Of a stretch of 64,000 bases of DNA, positions 54,901-64,000 are shown piece after piece (positions within the stretch are counted from its first letter, which is position 1; every line of letters begins with the position of its first letter). The notes beneath the pieces are model-generated. The model worked only from the letters and a program-made list of their open reading frames with translations, searched no databases and had not been told where the DNA came from. The position numbers were made by a program, and so were the translations under genes. Source of the stretch: Archilochus colubris (lineage: Eukaryota > Chordata > Aves > Apodiformes > Trochilidae); NCBI GenBank assembly GCA_023079485.1, contig CM041083.1, positions 65,839,196 to 65,903,195 of the forward strand, in the 5' to 3' direction.

Positions 54901-57731
54901 AGAGGAGGAGGAGGAAGAGGCAAAGAGGAGGAGGAGGCAGAAAGAGGGGGAGAAGGAGGCAGAAGGAGGGGGAGGAGGAGGCAAAGAGGAGGAGGAGGCA
55001 AAGAGGAGGAGGAGGCAAAGAGGAGGAGGAGGAGGCAAAGAGGAGGAGGAGGAGGCAAAGAGGAGGAGGAGGAGGCAAAGAGGAGGAGGAGGAGGCAAAG
55101 AGGGGGAGGAGGAGGCAAAGAGGGGGAGGAGGAGGCAAAGAGGGGGAGGAGGAGGCAAAGAGGGGGAGGAGGAGGCAAAGAGGGGGAGGAGGAGGCAGAA
55201 AGAGGGGGAGGAGGAGGCAGAAAGAGGGGGAGGAGGAGGCAGAAAGAGGGGGAGGAGGAGGCAGAAAGAGGGGGAGGAGGAGGCAAAGAGGAGGAGGAGG
55301 CAGAAAGAGGGGGAGGAGGAGGCAGAAAGAGGGGGAGGAGGAGGCAAAGAGGGGGAGGAGGAGGCAGAAAGAGGGGGAGGAGGAGGCAGAAAGAGGGGGA
55401 GGAGGAGGCAAAGAGGAGGAGGAGGAGGCAAAGAGGAGGAGGAGGAGGAGGAGGCAGAAAGAGGAGAAGCTAAAGAGGAAGAGGTACCTGTGAAGAGCTC
55501 AGTGTAGAGCATGTAAACAGCTTTGCTGTCCCAGGGGTTTTCATTCTGCAGGTCAATGGAGTGCAGGATGTACTTGATGAAGATGGTGAGCACCATGGTC
55601 ATGAGGATGGCATACTGAGGGGAGGAAGGGTCTGGTTGGACACCAGGGCCTGGCAGAGGAGCTGTTTGTCCATCCCAGGGCTGGATCTGGAGGTTTGTCC
55701 ATCCCCTTCCTTACCTCGAAGCCAAAAACAAGCTGGACAGAAGCTCCTCGGGTGAGGATGCTGTGGTAGGCATGGCTGATGAAGAGGAAATCCAGGATTC
55801 CCAAGAGGAACATCAAGGCTGGAAGCAGGAGAGAAGGAGGAAGGGAGATAACAAGCCTCAAGTTGGGGGTGGTGGGACCCCAAAAAGCCAAAGCTCTGAG
55901 GAGCAACAGCCTGAAATGGAGCCCACCAGGCTGAGACCTTTGAGGAGCAGCAGTCCCAGGAGATGATTAAATTAAACTGTTAATTAAGAGTGGAACTAAT
56001 GCACCACAATAACGAGGTTGTCTCATTTGACCCCCCCTCTAAACTCTTCCCATCTCCCCAACCCACCCCATAAATCCCAAGAAGAGTTTTCCAGCCCTTT
56101 CCAAGGCTTTTGAGGAGCAGCATTCCCAGGAGATGATTAAACTGTTAATTAAGAGTGGAATTAATGCACCCCAATAATGAGGTTGTCTCATTTAAATCCC
56201 TCTCCAAACTCTTCCCATCTCCCCATAAATCCCAAGAAGAGTTTTCCACCCCTTTCCCCACAAACAAGAAGGGATTTGTCACAGATCCAGCAACACTTTT
56301 CCTCATTAAGGCCCCCAAAAACTCTGCCCTGCTTCCCAGGGCTGCCCTGATAAGCTTTATCAGCCCTCACGCTCTGCTGCACTGGGTTTTGGGTTTTTTT
56401 TCCCCTGGTTTATGCAAAAAAGTTGCCAAAATTATCTTTCCTGCCCAGCTGGGCCACTCACAGATGATACGGAAGTGGAAGAGCCAGGAGATGTTGGGGC
56501 TCCGCTCCATCTGCCAACAAGGAGAGAAAAAATCTGACTTTCCCCTCCCCAAAACAGCCTTTTTTTAGGGGTGTTTTCTCACCACACAACACTCACAAAA
56601 TCCACCCGGTCTTCAGCCAACCAGTGGAAGCACTTGAGGAAGAGGAGGAGGGTGAAGAGGGCAACAAAACGAGGGCTGAAGTCGTCTCTGAAGACAGTGA
56701 AGGCCAAACAGGTCTCGGTCACCGCGTACCATGAACGCTCCAGGAGGTGCTGAAAGAGGGGGGAGAGGTTTGGGGGGGCTTCACCCCACTTTTCAGCACA
56801 GTTGAGGAGCCAAAATGGTGTCCAAGGGCTCTCAGGTGCCAGAACCCCCCTGAAAAATGGAGCTGAAAGCCTCCCAGGGTTCCAAATTTCCCCCAGAATT
56901 GCAGCACTATGTCTCAAAAGTTGGGAATTTCCCCCCAAAGACATCACAGGGTTCTAAATTCCCCCAAAACAGCAGCAAAAGCCTCTTGGGGATTCAAAAT
57001 TTCCCCCAAATTGTTCAAAATGGCAGCAAAAACCTCACAAGGTTTAAAATCCACCCCTCAGAAATACCACGAGAGGCATCTCAGGGTTCAGAATCCCCCT
57101 CAGAACACCATCAAAAACCTCACAAGGTTTAAAATCCCCTCTGAAATGGCCCCAAAAAGCTCACAGGGTTTGATATTCCCCCCAGCCCCTCAAGCATCTG
57201 AACATCCTTGGTTATTTGAACCTCCCCCTGACACCTCCAGCACCCACCAGCCCATCCCCACTCCTCACCTCCATCTCTGCCGCCCGCAGCTGCCCGAAGA
57301 AAACTTTGCCCATAAATTTCCCCAGCAGAAAAACCAAAACGAAGGCTTGGATGTAGAGAACCTGCGAGGGAAGGGATATAAATAACAAAAAACAAAGCAA
57401 GTTGGGGCAGAAAAAAGGTAGATGGAGAAGGAAGAGATGAGAAACAACCACAGAGATGCCAAAACCCATTTTGATGGCTGAAAGCAGAAGCGAGCAGCAC
57501 CCAGAGCTCCTCCCCTCCCTCAGTCAGGGGGTTGGTTTCACCTCTTCCTCCAACCTGGCGGCTTAATTACCCGCCTTAATTAATGAACTGGATCCTTACG
57601 GCCATGCTGGGGCTGGATTTGGTGAGGTAAACCACGGTGGGGTAGAACTGGTGCTTGAGGTAATAGGCGTGAGCCACCACCGCCGTGGTCAGCGCCAGGC
57701 TCCCCGCCATCACCACCGCCGTCCAGATCAT
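45989..57731 (-). CDS. SYVN1: SYVN1 (HRD1/synoviolin), ER-associated degradation E3 ligase (15 coding exons)
   Basis: Coding exons in transcript order: 57731-57600, 57361-57269, 56749-56597, 56510-56462, 55818-55715, 55614-55488, 54644-54545, 54266-54201, 53905-53789, 53647-53496, 53357-53217, 53126-53019, 49133-48947, 47939-47812 and 46182-45989; 616 aa, human 617. Junctions are GT/AG and in phase. The multispanning N-terminal half begins MIWTAVVMAGSLALTTAVVA; then come LYIQAFVLVFLLGKFMGK and LLGILDFLFISHAYHSILTR. The RING-H2 finger starts at Cys291 (CIICREEM, then LPCNHIFHTSCLRSW and TCPTC). The C-terminal half is proline-rich with GHERQHLEARLQ-like GQERQHLEARLQCLQ and ends AELRRRRLQKLGTPSPQ. 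HRD1 retrotranslocates and ubiquitinates misfolded ER proteins with SEL1L, HERP and Derlins. Intron 12 (3.9 kb) holds inverted PRPF39 sequence; introns 13 and 14 are low-complexity. Confidence 0.97.
46190..47805 (-). repeat. SYVN1 intron 14 minisatellite (18-bp unit)
   Basis: About ninety copies of an 18-bp unit, CCCCAACCCCTGGAGATC with variants AGGTCC and AGCTCC (+ strand). Because 18 is a multiple of three, long stretches stay open on both strands (45905-47626 on + and 45925-47619 on -). These are repeat artefacts unless the intron is retained. Confidence 0.95.
47950..48890 (-). repeat. SYVN1 intron 13 A/C-only tract
   Basis: About 930 bp almost entirely A and C on the + strand: AAAAAACCCAAACC, ACAAAGCAAAAAA and AACAAACCCAA in shifting periods of 5-11. 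On the transcript strand it is T/G-only. It is not a TTAGGG telomeric array. Confidence 0.95.
49200..49405 (+). pseudogene. Chimeric fragment of PRPF39-paralog intron 6 and exon 6
   Basis: The sequence GGGAATCTGTTTTTTTATCC matches the intron just before exon 7 (51030 in arm B). At about 49317 it joins, at a shared GGATT/CATTCTGTCCC word, to the middle of exon 6 (CTGAGGAGCTCCTGTGGGTC). Exon 6 homology continues to CCCGAGCCTGAG but with an extra C, which shifts the frame, and then passes into the intron 5 minisatellite. It is a third, broken copy. Confidence 0.75.
50209..51162 (+). pseudogene. Second copy of PRPF39-paralog exons 6 and 7, antisense in SYVN1
   Basis: Exon 6 (50209-50395, 187 bp, [20 protein letters not shown] onward) and exon 7 (51055-51162, 108 bp, [20 protein letters not shown] onward) are both complete, open and flanked by intact acceptors and donors (CCAG/GTAGGG; CCAG/GTAGGT). 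No other PRPF39 exon lies on this strand nearby. The copy is therefore an orphan exon pair on the strand opposite SYVN1, and cannot make PRPF39 alone. Confidence 0.9.
51520..51743. mobile_element. Palindromic cluster of LTR 5' ends, arm B
   Basis: Mirror image of 36304-36528, beginning TGTCCTGGTTTGGGCCAGGA and ending with two inverted LTR starts. Confidence 0.8.
51750..52920 (+). mobile_element. CR1-derived sequence in SYVN1 intron 12
   Basis: CR1 ORF2/3' segments on the + strand (GGTTGTTCAGCCTGGAGAAG, GAAGAAGTTCTTCCCTGTGA) appear twice, at about 51960-52350 and 52580-52920, on either side of the SYVN1 exon 12 copy. They form a tandem duplication of about 550 bp together with that exon. Confidence 0.75.
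52460..52571 (-). pseudogene. Degenerate tandem copy of SYVN1 exon 12
   Basis: It lies 550 bp downstream of the real exon 12 in the transcript direction. The acceptor CACCTCAG is present, but the donor is destroyed in the same way as the copy at 35480 (CTTGGGAAG for TTTGGTAAG), and the codons before it carry an insertion. It should be skipped in splicing. Confidence 0.85.
54280..54540 (-). repeat. SYVN1 intron 7 minisatellite
   Basis: About a dozen copies of a 19-35-bp unit with GGTGGCACCAAACTGGGCTG or a variant (+ strand). Confidence 0.95.
54780..55472 (-). repeat. SYVN1 intron 6 purine minisatellite
   Basis: About 690 bp of pure purine on the + strand (interrupted by single C) in units of 15-21 bp such as GAGGAGGAGGAGGCAAA and GGGGGAGGAGGAGGCAGAAA. 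It ends within 20 bases of the exon 6 donor. Frames are open on both strands because units are near multiples of three; it is not coding. Confidence 0.95.
55920..56240 (-). repeat. Tandem duplication in SYVN1 intron 4
   Basis: About 170 bp from TTTGAGGAGCAGCAGTCCCA to the TCTTCCCATCTCCCCA segment is repeated once with small changes (GAGGAGCAGCATTCCCAGGA in the second copy). Confidence 0.9.
56760..57180 (-). repeat. SYVN1 intron 2 minisatellite
   Basis: Units of about 55-60 bp with CACAGGGTTCTAAATTCCCC and CAGCAAAAGCCTC (+ strand), diverged. Confidence 0.85.
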
Positions 57732-57749
57732 CTCCCTGCCTCGGCCTGC

Positions 57750-58330
57750 TGGGCAAAAACCAGACAAAAAAAGGGGTTTTGCACCACAAAAAGGGGAAAT
57801 CTGAGCTCCAGCAGTCACCCTTGCACCTTTGGGATGTGGTTACACCCTTGTGAAGTGACCTCAAAACAACAAAAGGCTGAGGGGAAAGCTGCTGCCGAGC
57901 TGAGGGTTCTTCCACCCAAGCACCAGGTCTGAGGGGGACAAAGCCCCAGGGGCAGCTCCCAAAGGGGCTTTTCTGCTCCCCAAAAACACTGCCAGGTAGC
58001 ATCCCTACACCCCTTCTGTCCCCTCCTTGTCCCTGTCCCCACCTCCTTGTCCCCCCATTCCCTGCACCCAGGGTCAGATCCCCCCCCACGGTCACAGCCC
58101 CTCTCTATCTGGCAAAAAACAGACAAAAAAAGGGGGTTTGCACCCCAAAAAGGGGAAATCTGAGCTCCCAAAGGGGCTTTTCTGCTCCCCAAAAACACTG
58201 CCACAAGTGCCAGCAGCCAGGTGGCACCCCTGTGTCCCTTCTGTCCCCACCTTGTCCCCCTTGTCCCTGTCCCCACCTCCTTGTTCCCCCATTCCCTGCA
58301 CCCAGGGTCAGATCCCCCCTCCCAGGTTTG
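57750..58330 (-). repeat. Tandem duplication upstream of the SYVN1 start exon
   Basis: The segment with GCAAAAA-CAGACAAAAAAAGG, GGGGAAATCTGAGCTCC, AAAGGGGCTTTTCTGCTCCC and CTTGTCCCTGTCCCCACCTC occurs at about 57750-58080 and again at 58110-58320, the second copy lacking an internal part. Confidence 0.85.
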
Positions 58331-59366
58331 ACCTCTCTGTCACCCCCCTCCCCATATGTCCCCCTCACCCTCTGAGGTGACAACCCACCCCTCAACTCCT
58401 GTCCCCTCACCCCAACTCCCCCTGACACCTCCCACTTGGTGCCCTCACACCCCACCTCCAGTCTTGTCCCCCTCCTCTTCCCTCTCACCCCCCCCCAGAT
58501 GTCCCCAACCTCCCCACCTCTGTGTCTCTCCCCTCCAAGTGCCCCCATCGTGTCCCTTACCCCCCAGATTATTCCCCTCAGGGGCACCACCCCCCATGCC
58601 AGCCCACGTCCCCATTTTAATGCTCCACTCCCCACCCCCTCAGTGTCCCCAAGTCCCCTTTCCTTCCAAGCCCCCCCACCCCACCCCCCATGTACCCCCT
58701 CGACCCCCCCAAGCCACCCCTCACACACACACCCCCTCCAGGTGTCCCCCTCCTCCCTGTGTCCCTTTCCAGCTGCCCCCATGTCCCTGTCCCCCCAGGA
58801 CCCCAACATGTCACCCGCCCCCTCACTTTCCCCCTGGGCCCTCCCCAGGTCTTGGACCCTCCCCAGGTGCTTCCCCCCGCTCCCTGTGTCCCCTTCCAGG
58901 TGCCCCCCATGTCCCTGTCCCCTCTCCCCCCACCCAGGACCCCAACATGTCACCCACCCCCCCCCTTCCCCCCTGGACCCTTCCCAGGTGCTTCCCCCCG
59001 CTCCCTGTGTCCCTTTCCAGGTGTCCCCATGTCCCTGTCCCCCCAGAACCCCAACATGTCACCCATCCCCCTCCTTCCCCCCTGGACCCTCCCCAGGTCC
59101 TGGACCCTCCCCAGTTGCTTCCCCCCCTATGTCCCCTTCCAGGTGCCCCCCATGTCCCTGTCCCCTCTCCCCCCCCAGGACCCCAACATGTCACCCACCC
59201 CCCCCCTCACACTCTCCCTGTGTCCCCTTCCTGCCCCCCACCCCCCCCTCCTTCCCCCCTGGACCCTCCCCAGGTCCTGTGCCCTTCCCAGGTGCTTCCC
59301 CCCCCTCCCTGTGTCCCCTTCCAGTGCCCCATGTCCCTGTCCCCCCAGAACCCCAACATGTCACCC

Positions 59367-59398
<32 letters not shown>

Positions 59399-59720
59399 AC
59401 CCCCCCCCCCCAACCCCAACATGCCCTCCTTCCCCCTGGACCCTCCCCAGGTCCTGGCCCTTCCCAGGTGCTTCCCCCCTGTGCCCCTTCCAGCTGCCCC
59501 ATGTCCCTGTCCCCCCAGAACCCCAACATGTCACCCACCCTTCCTTCCCCCCAGGGCCCTCCCTAGATGCTTCCCCCCTCTCCCTGTGTCCCCTTCCTTG
59601 TGCCCCCCATGTCCCCCCTTCTCCCCCAGGACCCCAACATGTCACCCACCCCTCCCTCCTTCCCCTCTGGACCCTCCCCAGGTGCTTCCCCTCCCCTCCC
59701 TTTCCCCCAAACTCACTCGG
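58020..59720 (-). repeat. Minisatellite in the first SYVN1 intron, with a poly-C run
   Basis: From about 58780 there are about nine units of 100-190 bp with AGGACCCCAACATGTCACCC, CTGGACCCTCCCCAGGTGC and GTGCCCCCCATGTCCCTGT (+ strand). A run of almost uninterrupted C lies at about 59371-59412. The region is strongly C-skewed on +, hence G-rich in the SYVN1 transcript. Confidence 0.95.
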
Positions 59721-59929
59721 ACCGAGCCCCTCCGCTTCCCCCCTCTCCTCAGGCCGTTTCTCCACCGGAATCGCCTCACACACGACACCTCACTTCCTCC
59801 AGGCCTGCACCACCCTCCTGCCTCAGAGAGGGGGGAACCCACGCTGTGCCTGGGCCAATTCCCCTCTTTTCACACCTCAAACCCTTTCCCGATCACGCCT
59901 CCTTCCCTGACAGACGCTGAGGCTCCCTC

Positions 59930-60720
59930 ACCTCAAGCTCGGCGTGAAAAGGCCCACGGACCCCCACACAAAACCCACGGGGAGCTTCTCGCCCCCCCCA
60001 CTCCCCCGGCTGCGCTTGCAACGGCCCCAACAGCCTCGCATTCGCCCTTCGGGTGGGCGGGAACGCCGAGGGTCCCGTGTCTCGCTGCCATTGGCCAGCC
60101 CCGACGGCGTTCAGCCAATCAGAAAAATTCCTCGGCAGCCCCAGGCCGCTGTTGCTAAGGGGTGGGCGGCAGAGAGCGAGGAGGCGCCTCAGCCCCTTCT
60201 CCTCACACCTGGCAGTTACCTCCCCCCCCCCTCAGCCCCTTCAGCCCCCTGAGGAGACCCGAATTGGGTCAGATTTGCCTTTTTTCCATACTTCACGTCA
60301 CACTCGGCGGGTTTGCGCCTGCGCTAAGCGCTTCCCGGGCCCTCCTTCCCCTCAGCAACCCCGAAACTTCAGCCCCGGCCTCACGGAGTTAACAAACGCA
60401 ACGCCCTCGAGGGCCCCGCCCCCCACAGAGCCCAGCCAATCAGCGACGCCCCTCCTGCGATTCTCCCCTGTGATTGGCTGGCGCCCCGTATTGTCCCGCC
60501 TTCCCTCTAGCGGGGAGTGGCAGGGGAGTGGGCGGGGCGGGCTCGTGGATCTCCGCCTTCTGATTGGCGGTCAGGCGGGGAAGGGGGCGGGGTTAACTCG
60601 GTTCCTCCTTTCCCGCGCTTCGTGCGCTTCCTCCCTCGTGTGAGATCAGAAGGCGGGAAGCGGCGCAGTCGCCTCCTGAGGTGATTTCTTCCCCTTCCCT
60701 CGGTCCTGAGGGGAAAAAAG
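59930..60720. promoter_or_regulatory. CpG-rich bidirectional SYVN1 / SPDYC promoter
   Basis: CpG-dense DNA between the divergent genes. CCAAT boxes lie at 60115-60119 and 60436-60440 (+ strand) and, as ATTGG, at 60090-60094, 60473-60477 and 60563-60567. TGCGCCTGCGCT at 60314-60325 is one base from the NRF1 palindrome core. I could not fix the untranslated first exon of either gene. Confidence 0.7.
60076..60094 (-). promoter_or_regulatory. SYVN1: ER-stress response element (ERSE-like) upstream of SYVN1
   Basis: On the minus strand the sequence is CCAAT, nine bases, then ACACG. The ERSE consensus is CCAAT-N9-CCACG, so spacing and orientation are exact with one mismatch. ERSE binds NF-Y plus ATF6/XBP1, and mammalian HRD1 is induced by ER stress, so a functional site is plausible. 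Confidence 0.6.
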
Positions 60721-62011
60721 GAGGCGGCGTGGGGTGAAGTTGTTCGCTCCTGCCCTGTTCTGTGAGAGGAAGACTGAGTCTTGGTGCTGCCGGGTGCAAA
60801 GAGCCTTGTAGATGTTTTTATTTTCCTTTTTTTCCTCTCGCTACCTGAGGGAACAGCGGCTGGAGTGGTTTTATTTGCTTGGAAAATCCCCTGAGGAGGG
60901 GGAGCGGGAAATAATCCCCTTTTTATCTTCTTAAAGCTGAGATTTGGTGTCGCTGAGCACAAAGAACCATTTATACTGATAAATCTTTGTGCCTGGGGGA
61001 TAGTCCTGCCAAAGGGATGTGAAATAATAAATAAGGAAGCTTATTATTTTCTCCCTGAGCTCTCCCTTCTCTTCTCTTTGAGGCTGTGGTAATAAAACCT
61101 CTAAAACTCAAGTGGTTGAGGCTTTTAGTTGAAAATAAATGTGGTTTTATTGTCTTTATTGTCCCTTTGAACGAGGTAAGAGCTGTTCCAACCCTCAGCT
61201 GCTTGATTTGGTGACAAATGAGGTATTTGAGGTATTTTATTTTTTTTTAATGTATTTGGTATTTTTTTAAACACCAATTTTTTAAGGTATTTGAGGGCTT
61301 TTTAAAGAAGATTGGTCAGGGCTTGAGTTAACTGAAATATTGAGGCATTTTGGTCTTGAAACCTCTTCTTTTTTTCCCCTAAAAGTATTGAAAAGGTGGA
61401 GAAAATCAGCTCAGTGCTGTTCTGCCCTTTTTTTTATTAAAAAAAACCCTAAAAAAAAGACAATTTTTGCAGCCTGGAAAACCTGGAAGTGGCTGAAAAG
61501 AAACCCAAAACCTTATAAAGTTTCTGGTTTATTGTTGGGTTTTTTTGGCACAGCAATGGGGTTGGTGCCAGGAACAAACTCTTGTCATTTAGGTTTGGAT
61601 TTGGAGCTTTCTGGGGGGGTTTGAGGTGTTTTCATGGTTCACGTGGATTCTGGGGGAATTTTGGGGCATTTTAGTGGAGGTGCTTGGTCCTTTTTGCTCT
61701 TTTCTGGGGTTTTTTTGAGGGGGGGTTTGGTTTCTTAAGGGTTCGTCTGTTCTTGGGGCAACTGGCAGTGGTGGAATTGACAGTTTTGGGACAATTTTGG
61801 GATATTTAAGGGCTCAGTCTTTTTTGGGGGGATAATTGAGTTGTTTGGGTTGGGTTTGTGGGGCTGGATTTTGGGGGCAATTCGGGGCTTTTTTAGGCTG
61901 GGTGCTGGGGCTTGGTCTATGGTTTTTTTGGGGGGCTTTCTGCTTTGGGGAGGCTTTCTTTGGGGTTTTTTTTGGGGGATTAAGGGTTTATTGTGCCTTT
62001 TTCTCCTTCAG
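60721..62011 (+). other. Presumed SPDYC 5' UTR and first intron
   Basis: No coding exon is visible. A consensus donor, ACGAG/GTAAGAG, occurs at 61175, and the coding exon has a proper acceptor at 62011, so a long untranslated first exon is possible. The rest is T/G-rich with TTTTGGGG-type runs near 61800-61990 but no regular repeat. Confidence 0.35.
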
Positions 62012-62014
62012 ACC

Positions 62015-62914
62015 ATGAAGCCCCCCTCTGAAGGTGAGAGACCCCTCCCCAGCAGCACCCGGCACTGCCAGGACCAAAAAGCTTTTTTCAGGCTTCTGGG
62101 TGAGGAAACAGCCCCAAAAAAAAACCAGAATAGGGGAGGAGGAGTGGGGAGAACCTTATCCCCTACAGTATTAAAACCCAAACTGGGATTTTTCCACCCA
62201 AAATATCATTTTAATAACTTTTCCCCCTCCTCCAGACAACGCCGTGGTGCGGGATTTCCTCTTGGCGGATGTTTGCTGCCGGATTTCTGATAAGGTCAGT
62301 CCTTCAAAAATAGATAGTAATTTAGTCAGAAACGTCATGTTTTGGTTATTTTTTCTCCCTGAATTCAGCCCTTGTATATTTTTTTCCTCAAATTGCTGTT
62401 TTTCTCCTCATTTCCCCAGTATCTGCTGGCCATGGTCTTCACCTACTTCCAGCGTGCCCGCCTGTCCCCCGCCGAGTACACCTGCACCAACTTCTTTGCT
62501 GCCCTGTATGTACCCCCAGCTCCTTAACAAACCTTCATTAACCACCTCTAATTAACAGTTAATTAACCTCTAATTAATCCTCATTAACAAAACCAGGGGT
62601 TTGCTAACGAAGCACTGAGCTCCATTAGCTCAACCTGGGCTTAACCCCAACCTTCGATCCTCACCCCGCCTGCTCCGCATCCCCCCTTGCTGGATTGACC
62701 CAAATCCCCTGAATCTGCCCCATTTTTCCCCCCTTCCTGCAGGTACCTGGCGAATGACATGGAGGAGGACAACGAGGAGCCCAAGTTGGGGATCTTACCC
62801 TGGGCTCTGGGGCGACGCTGGCGCCAGCTCTTGCCTCGCTTCCTCCAGCGCCGCGATCGCCTCTGGGCCCGCATGAGCTACCGGGCCCTGGTCAGTCGGC
62901 GCTGCTGCCAGGAG
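62015..62914 (+). CDS. SPDYC: SPDYC, Speedy/RINGO cell-cycle regulator (partial, 3' end outside)
   Basis: Exons 62015-62099, 62236-62294, 62420-62505 and 62743-62914 join in phase to 134 codons, the last ending at a GTAGGT donor, so the gene continues past 64000. The product starts [18 protein letters not shown] and then enters the Speedy/Ringo core: [77 protein letters not shown] and [12 protein letters not shown]. Speedy proteins bind and activate CDK1/CDK2 without T-loop phosphorylation. The assignment to SPDYC rather than SPDYA rests on its place beside SYVN1, as in human. The ATG is four bases into its exon. The exon at 62743 has an inverted, broken copy at 15079-15232. Confidence 0.88.
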
Positions 62915-62924
62915 GTAGGTGCCA

Positions 62925-64000
62925 AAACACACCCAAAACCACAGGAAATAACCCCAAAAAAGCTCCCTCAGCTCCCCCCCAAAACCACAAGAGATCACCC
63001 CTAAAAAGACCCCTGAGCTCCCCCCCAAGAAGCCTCCTCAGATCACCCCCCAGACCCAACAGATCACCCAAAAACCCCCTAGCCCCCCAACCCCAACAGA
63101 TCACCCCAAAAAGCCCCCTTAGGTACTCCCCCAAAACCCCAACAGATCACCCCAAAAAGCCCCCTTAGCTCCTCCCCAAAACCCCAACAGATCACCCCAA
63201 AAAAGCCTCCTTAGCTCCCTCCCAAAGCCCCAACAGATCACCCCAAAAAGCCCCCTCAGCTCCACCCCCCAAAAAACCCTCTCAGCTCCCCCCCAGAACC
63301 CCAACAGGTCACCCCAAAAAAGCCCCCTCAGCTCCTCCCCAAAAAGCCTCCTCAGATCACCCCCCAGACCCCAACAGATCATCCCAAAAAGCCCCCTTAG
63401 CTCCTCTCCCAATACCCCAACAGATCACCCCAAAAAGCCCCCTTGGCTTGCCCCCCAAAACCCCAACAGATCACCTCAAAAAAACCCTCTCAGCTCCACC
63501 CCCCAAAACCCCAACAGGTCACCCCAAAACCCCCCTAAGCTATCCTCCAGAAAGCCCCGTCAGCTCCCCCCAAAACTCCAACAGATCACCCCAAAAAAGC
63601 CCCCTCAGTTCCCTCACAAAACCTCCATCAGCTCCCCCCCAAAACCACAACAGATCACCCCCCAGACCCCAACAGATCACCCCAAAAAGCCCCCTTAGCT
63701 CCTCCCCAAAACCCCAACAGATCACCCCAAAAAGCCTCCTCAGCTCCCTCCCAAAGCCCCAACAGATCACCCCAAAAAGCCCCCTCAGCTCCACCCCCAA
63801 AAAACCCTCTCAGCTCCCCCAGAACCCCAACAGGTCACCCCAAAACCCCCCTAAGCTACCCTCCAAAAAGCCCCCTCAGCTCCCCCCAAAACTCCAACAG
63901 ATCACCCCAAAAAAGCCCCCACAGTTCCCTCACAAAACCTCCATCAGTTCCCCCCAAAACCACAACAGATCACCCCAAAACCCTCCCTAAGCTGCCCTCC
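62925..64000 (+). repeat. SPDYC intron minisatellite, running off the window
   Basis: Units of about 38-50 bp with ACCCCAACAGATCACCCC, AAAAAGCCCCCTTAGCTCC and CTCCCCCCAAAACC. A higher-order repeat is visible: about 63180-63590 recurs at 63725-63920. The same unit, inverted, lies at 14811-15070. Confidence 0.95.

Noticed and set aside
54635..55602. Acidic/basic frame on + and Leu/Pro/Ser frame on - (290-304 aa)
   Set aside because: Purine minisatellite in SYVN1 intron 6. Only the real exon 6 (55614-55488) at its edge is coding.

Overview
This window is vertebrate nuclear DNA, most likely from a bird. The evidence is CR1 LINE fragments ending in the avian-type ATTCTATGAT motif, endogenous-retrovirus LTRs beginning TGTCCTGGTTT (a family start common in neoavian, especially passerine, genomes), a MROH-type HEAT-repeat gene, and compact GC-rich genes whose introns are almost all filled with G/C-skewed minisatellites. 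That last pattern, together with the FAU-MRPL49-SYVN1-SPDYC order known from human 11q13, fits a gene-dense avian microchromosome or dot chromosome. All genes are spliced. I placed exons by hand from GT/AG boundaries, codon phase and homology, and every model below keeps an open frame across all its junctions.

Layout. 1-5.1 kb: LTRs, CR1 fragments and a 1.15-kb polypurine tract. 5.2-11.0 kb (+): a complete 16-exon MROH-like gene, about 639 aa. 11.0-14.8 kb: a three-unit tandem array carrying CR1 reverse-transcriptase remnants, then a second copy of the LTR at position 160. 15.1-15.2 kb (-): a broken copy of a SPDYC exon. 16.7-22.6 kb (+): WDR74 (11 exons, 367 aa). 23.8-25.5 kb (-): FAU (ubiquitin-like FUBI fused to ribosomal protein eS30, 133 aa), sharing a divergent promoter with MRPL49 (+, 26.9-28.7 kb, 170 aa). 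30.2-44.5 kb (-): a 14-exon PRPF39 paralog, 705 aa. 46.0-57.7 kb (-): SYVN1/HRD1, 15 coding exons, 616 aa. 62.0 kb to the end (+): the start of SPDYC, divergent from SYVN1 across a CpG-rich promoter.

The genes cover housekeeping functions: ribosome biogenesis (WDR74), cytosolic and mitochondrial ribosomal proteins (FAU, MRPL49), U1 snRNP/splice-site work (PRPF39 paralog), ER-associated degradation (SYVN1) and CDK activation (SPDYC). Adjacent gene pairs use bidirectional CpG promoters with recognisable elements: a palindromic CRE between FAU and MRPL49, a near-consensus ER-stress element upstream of SYVN1, and a CTCF-like site upstream of the PRPF39 paralog.

The most unusual feature is structural. 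A nearly identical inverted duplication of at least 3.5 kb links the PRPF39 paralog (arm about 35.2-38.7 kb) to SYVN1 intron 12 (arm about 49.4-52.9 kb). Each arm holds two intact-looking PRPF39 exons plus a degenerate copy of SYVN1 exon 12, so each gene carries a piece of the other. A second inverted relationship, a SPDYC exon plus its minisatellite at 14.8-15.2 kb and at 62.7-64.0 kb, brackets the whole cluster. FAU has three decayed tandem copies of its own last exon downstream.
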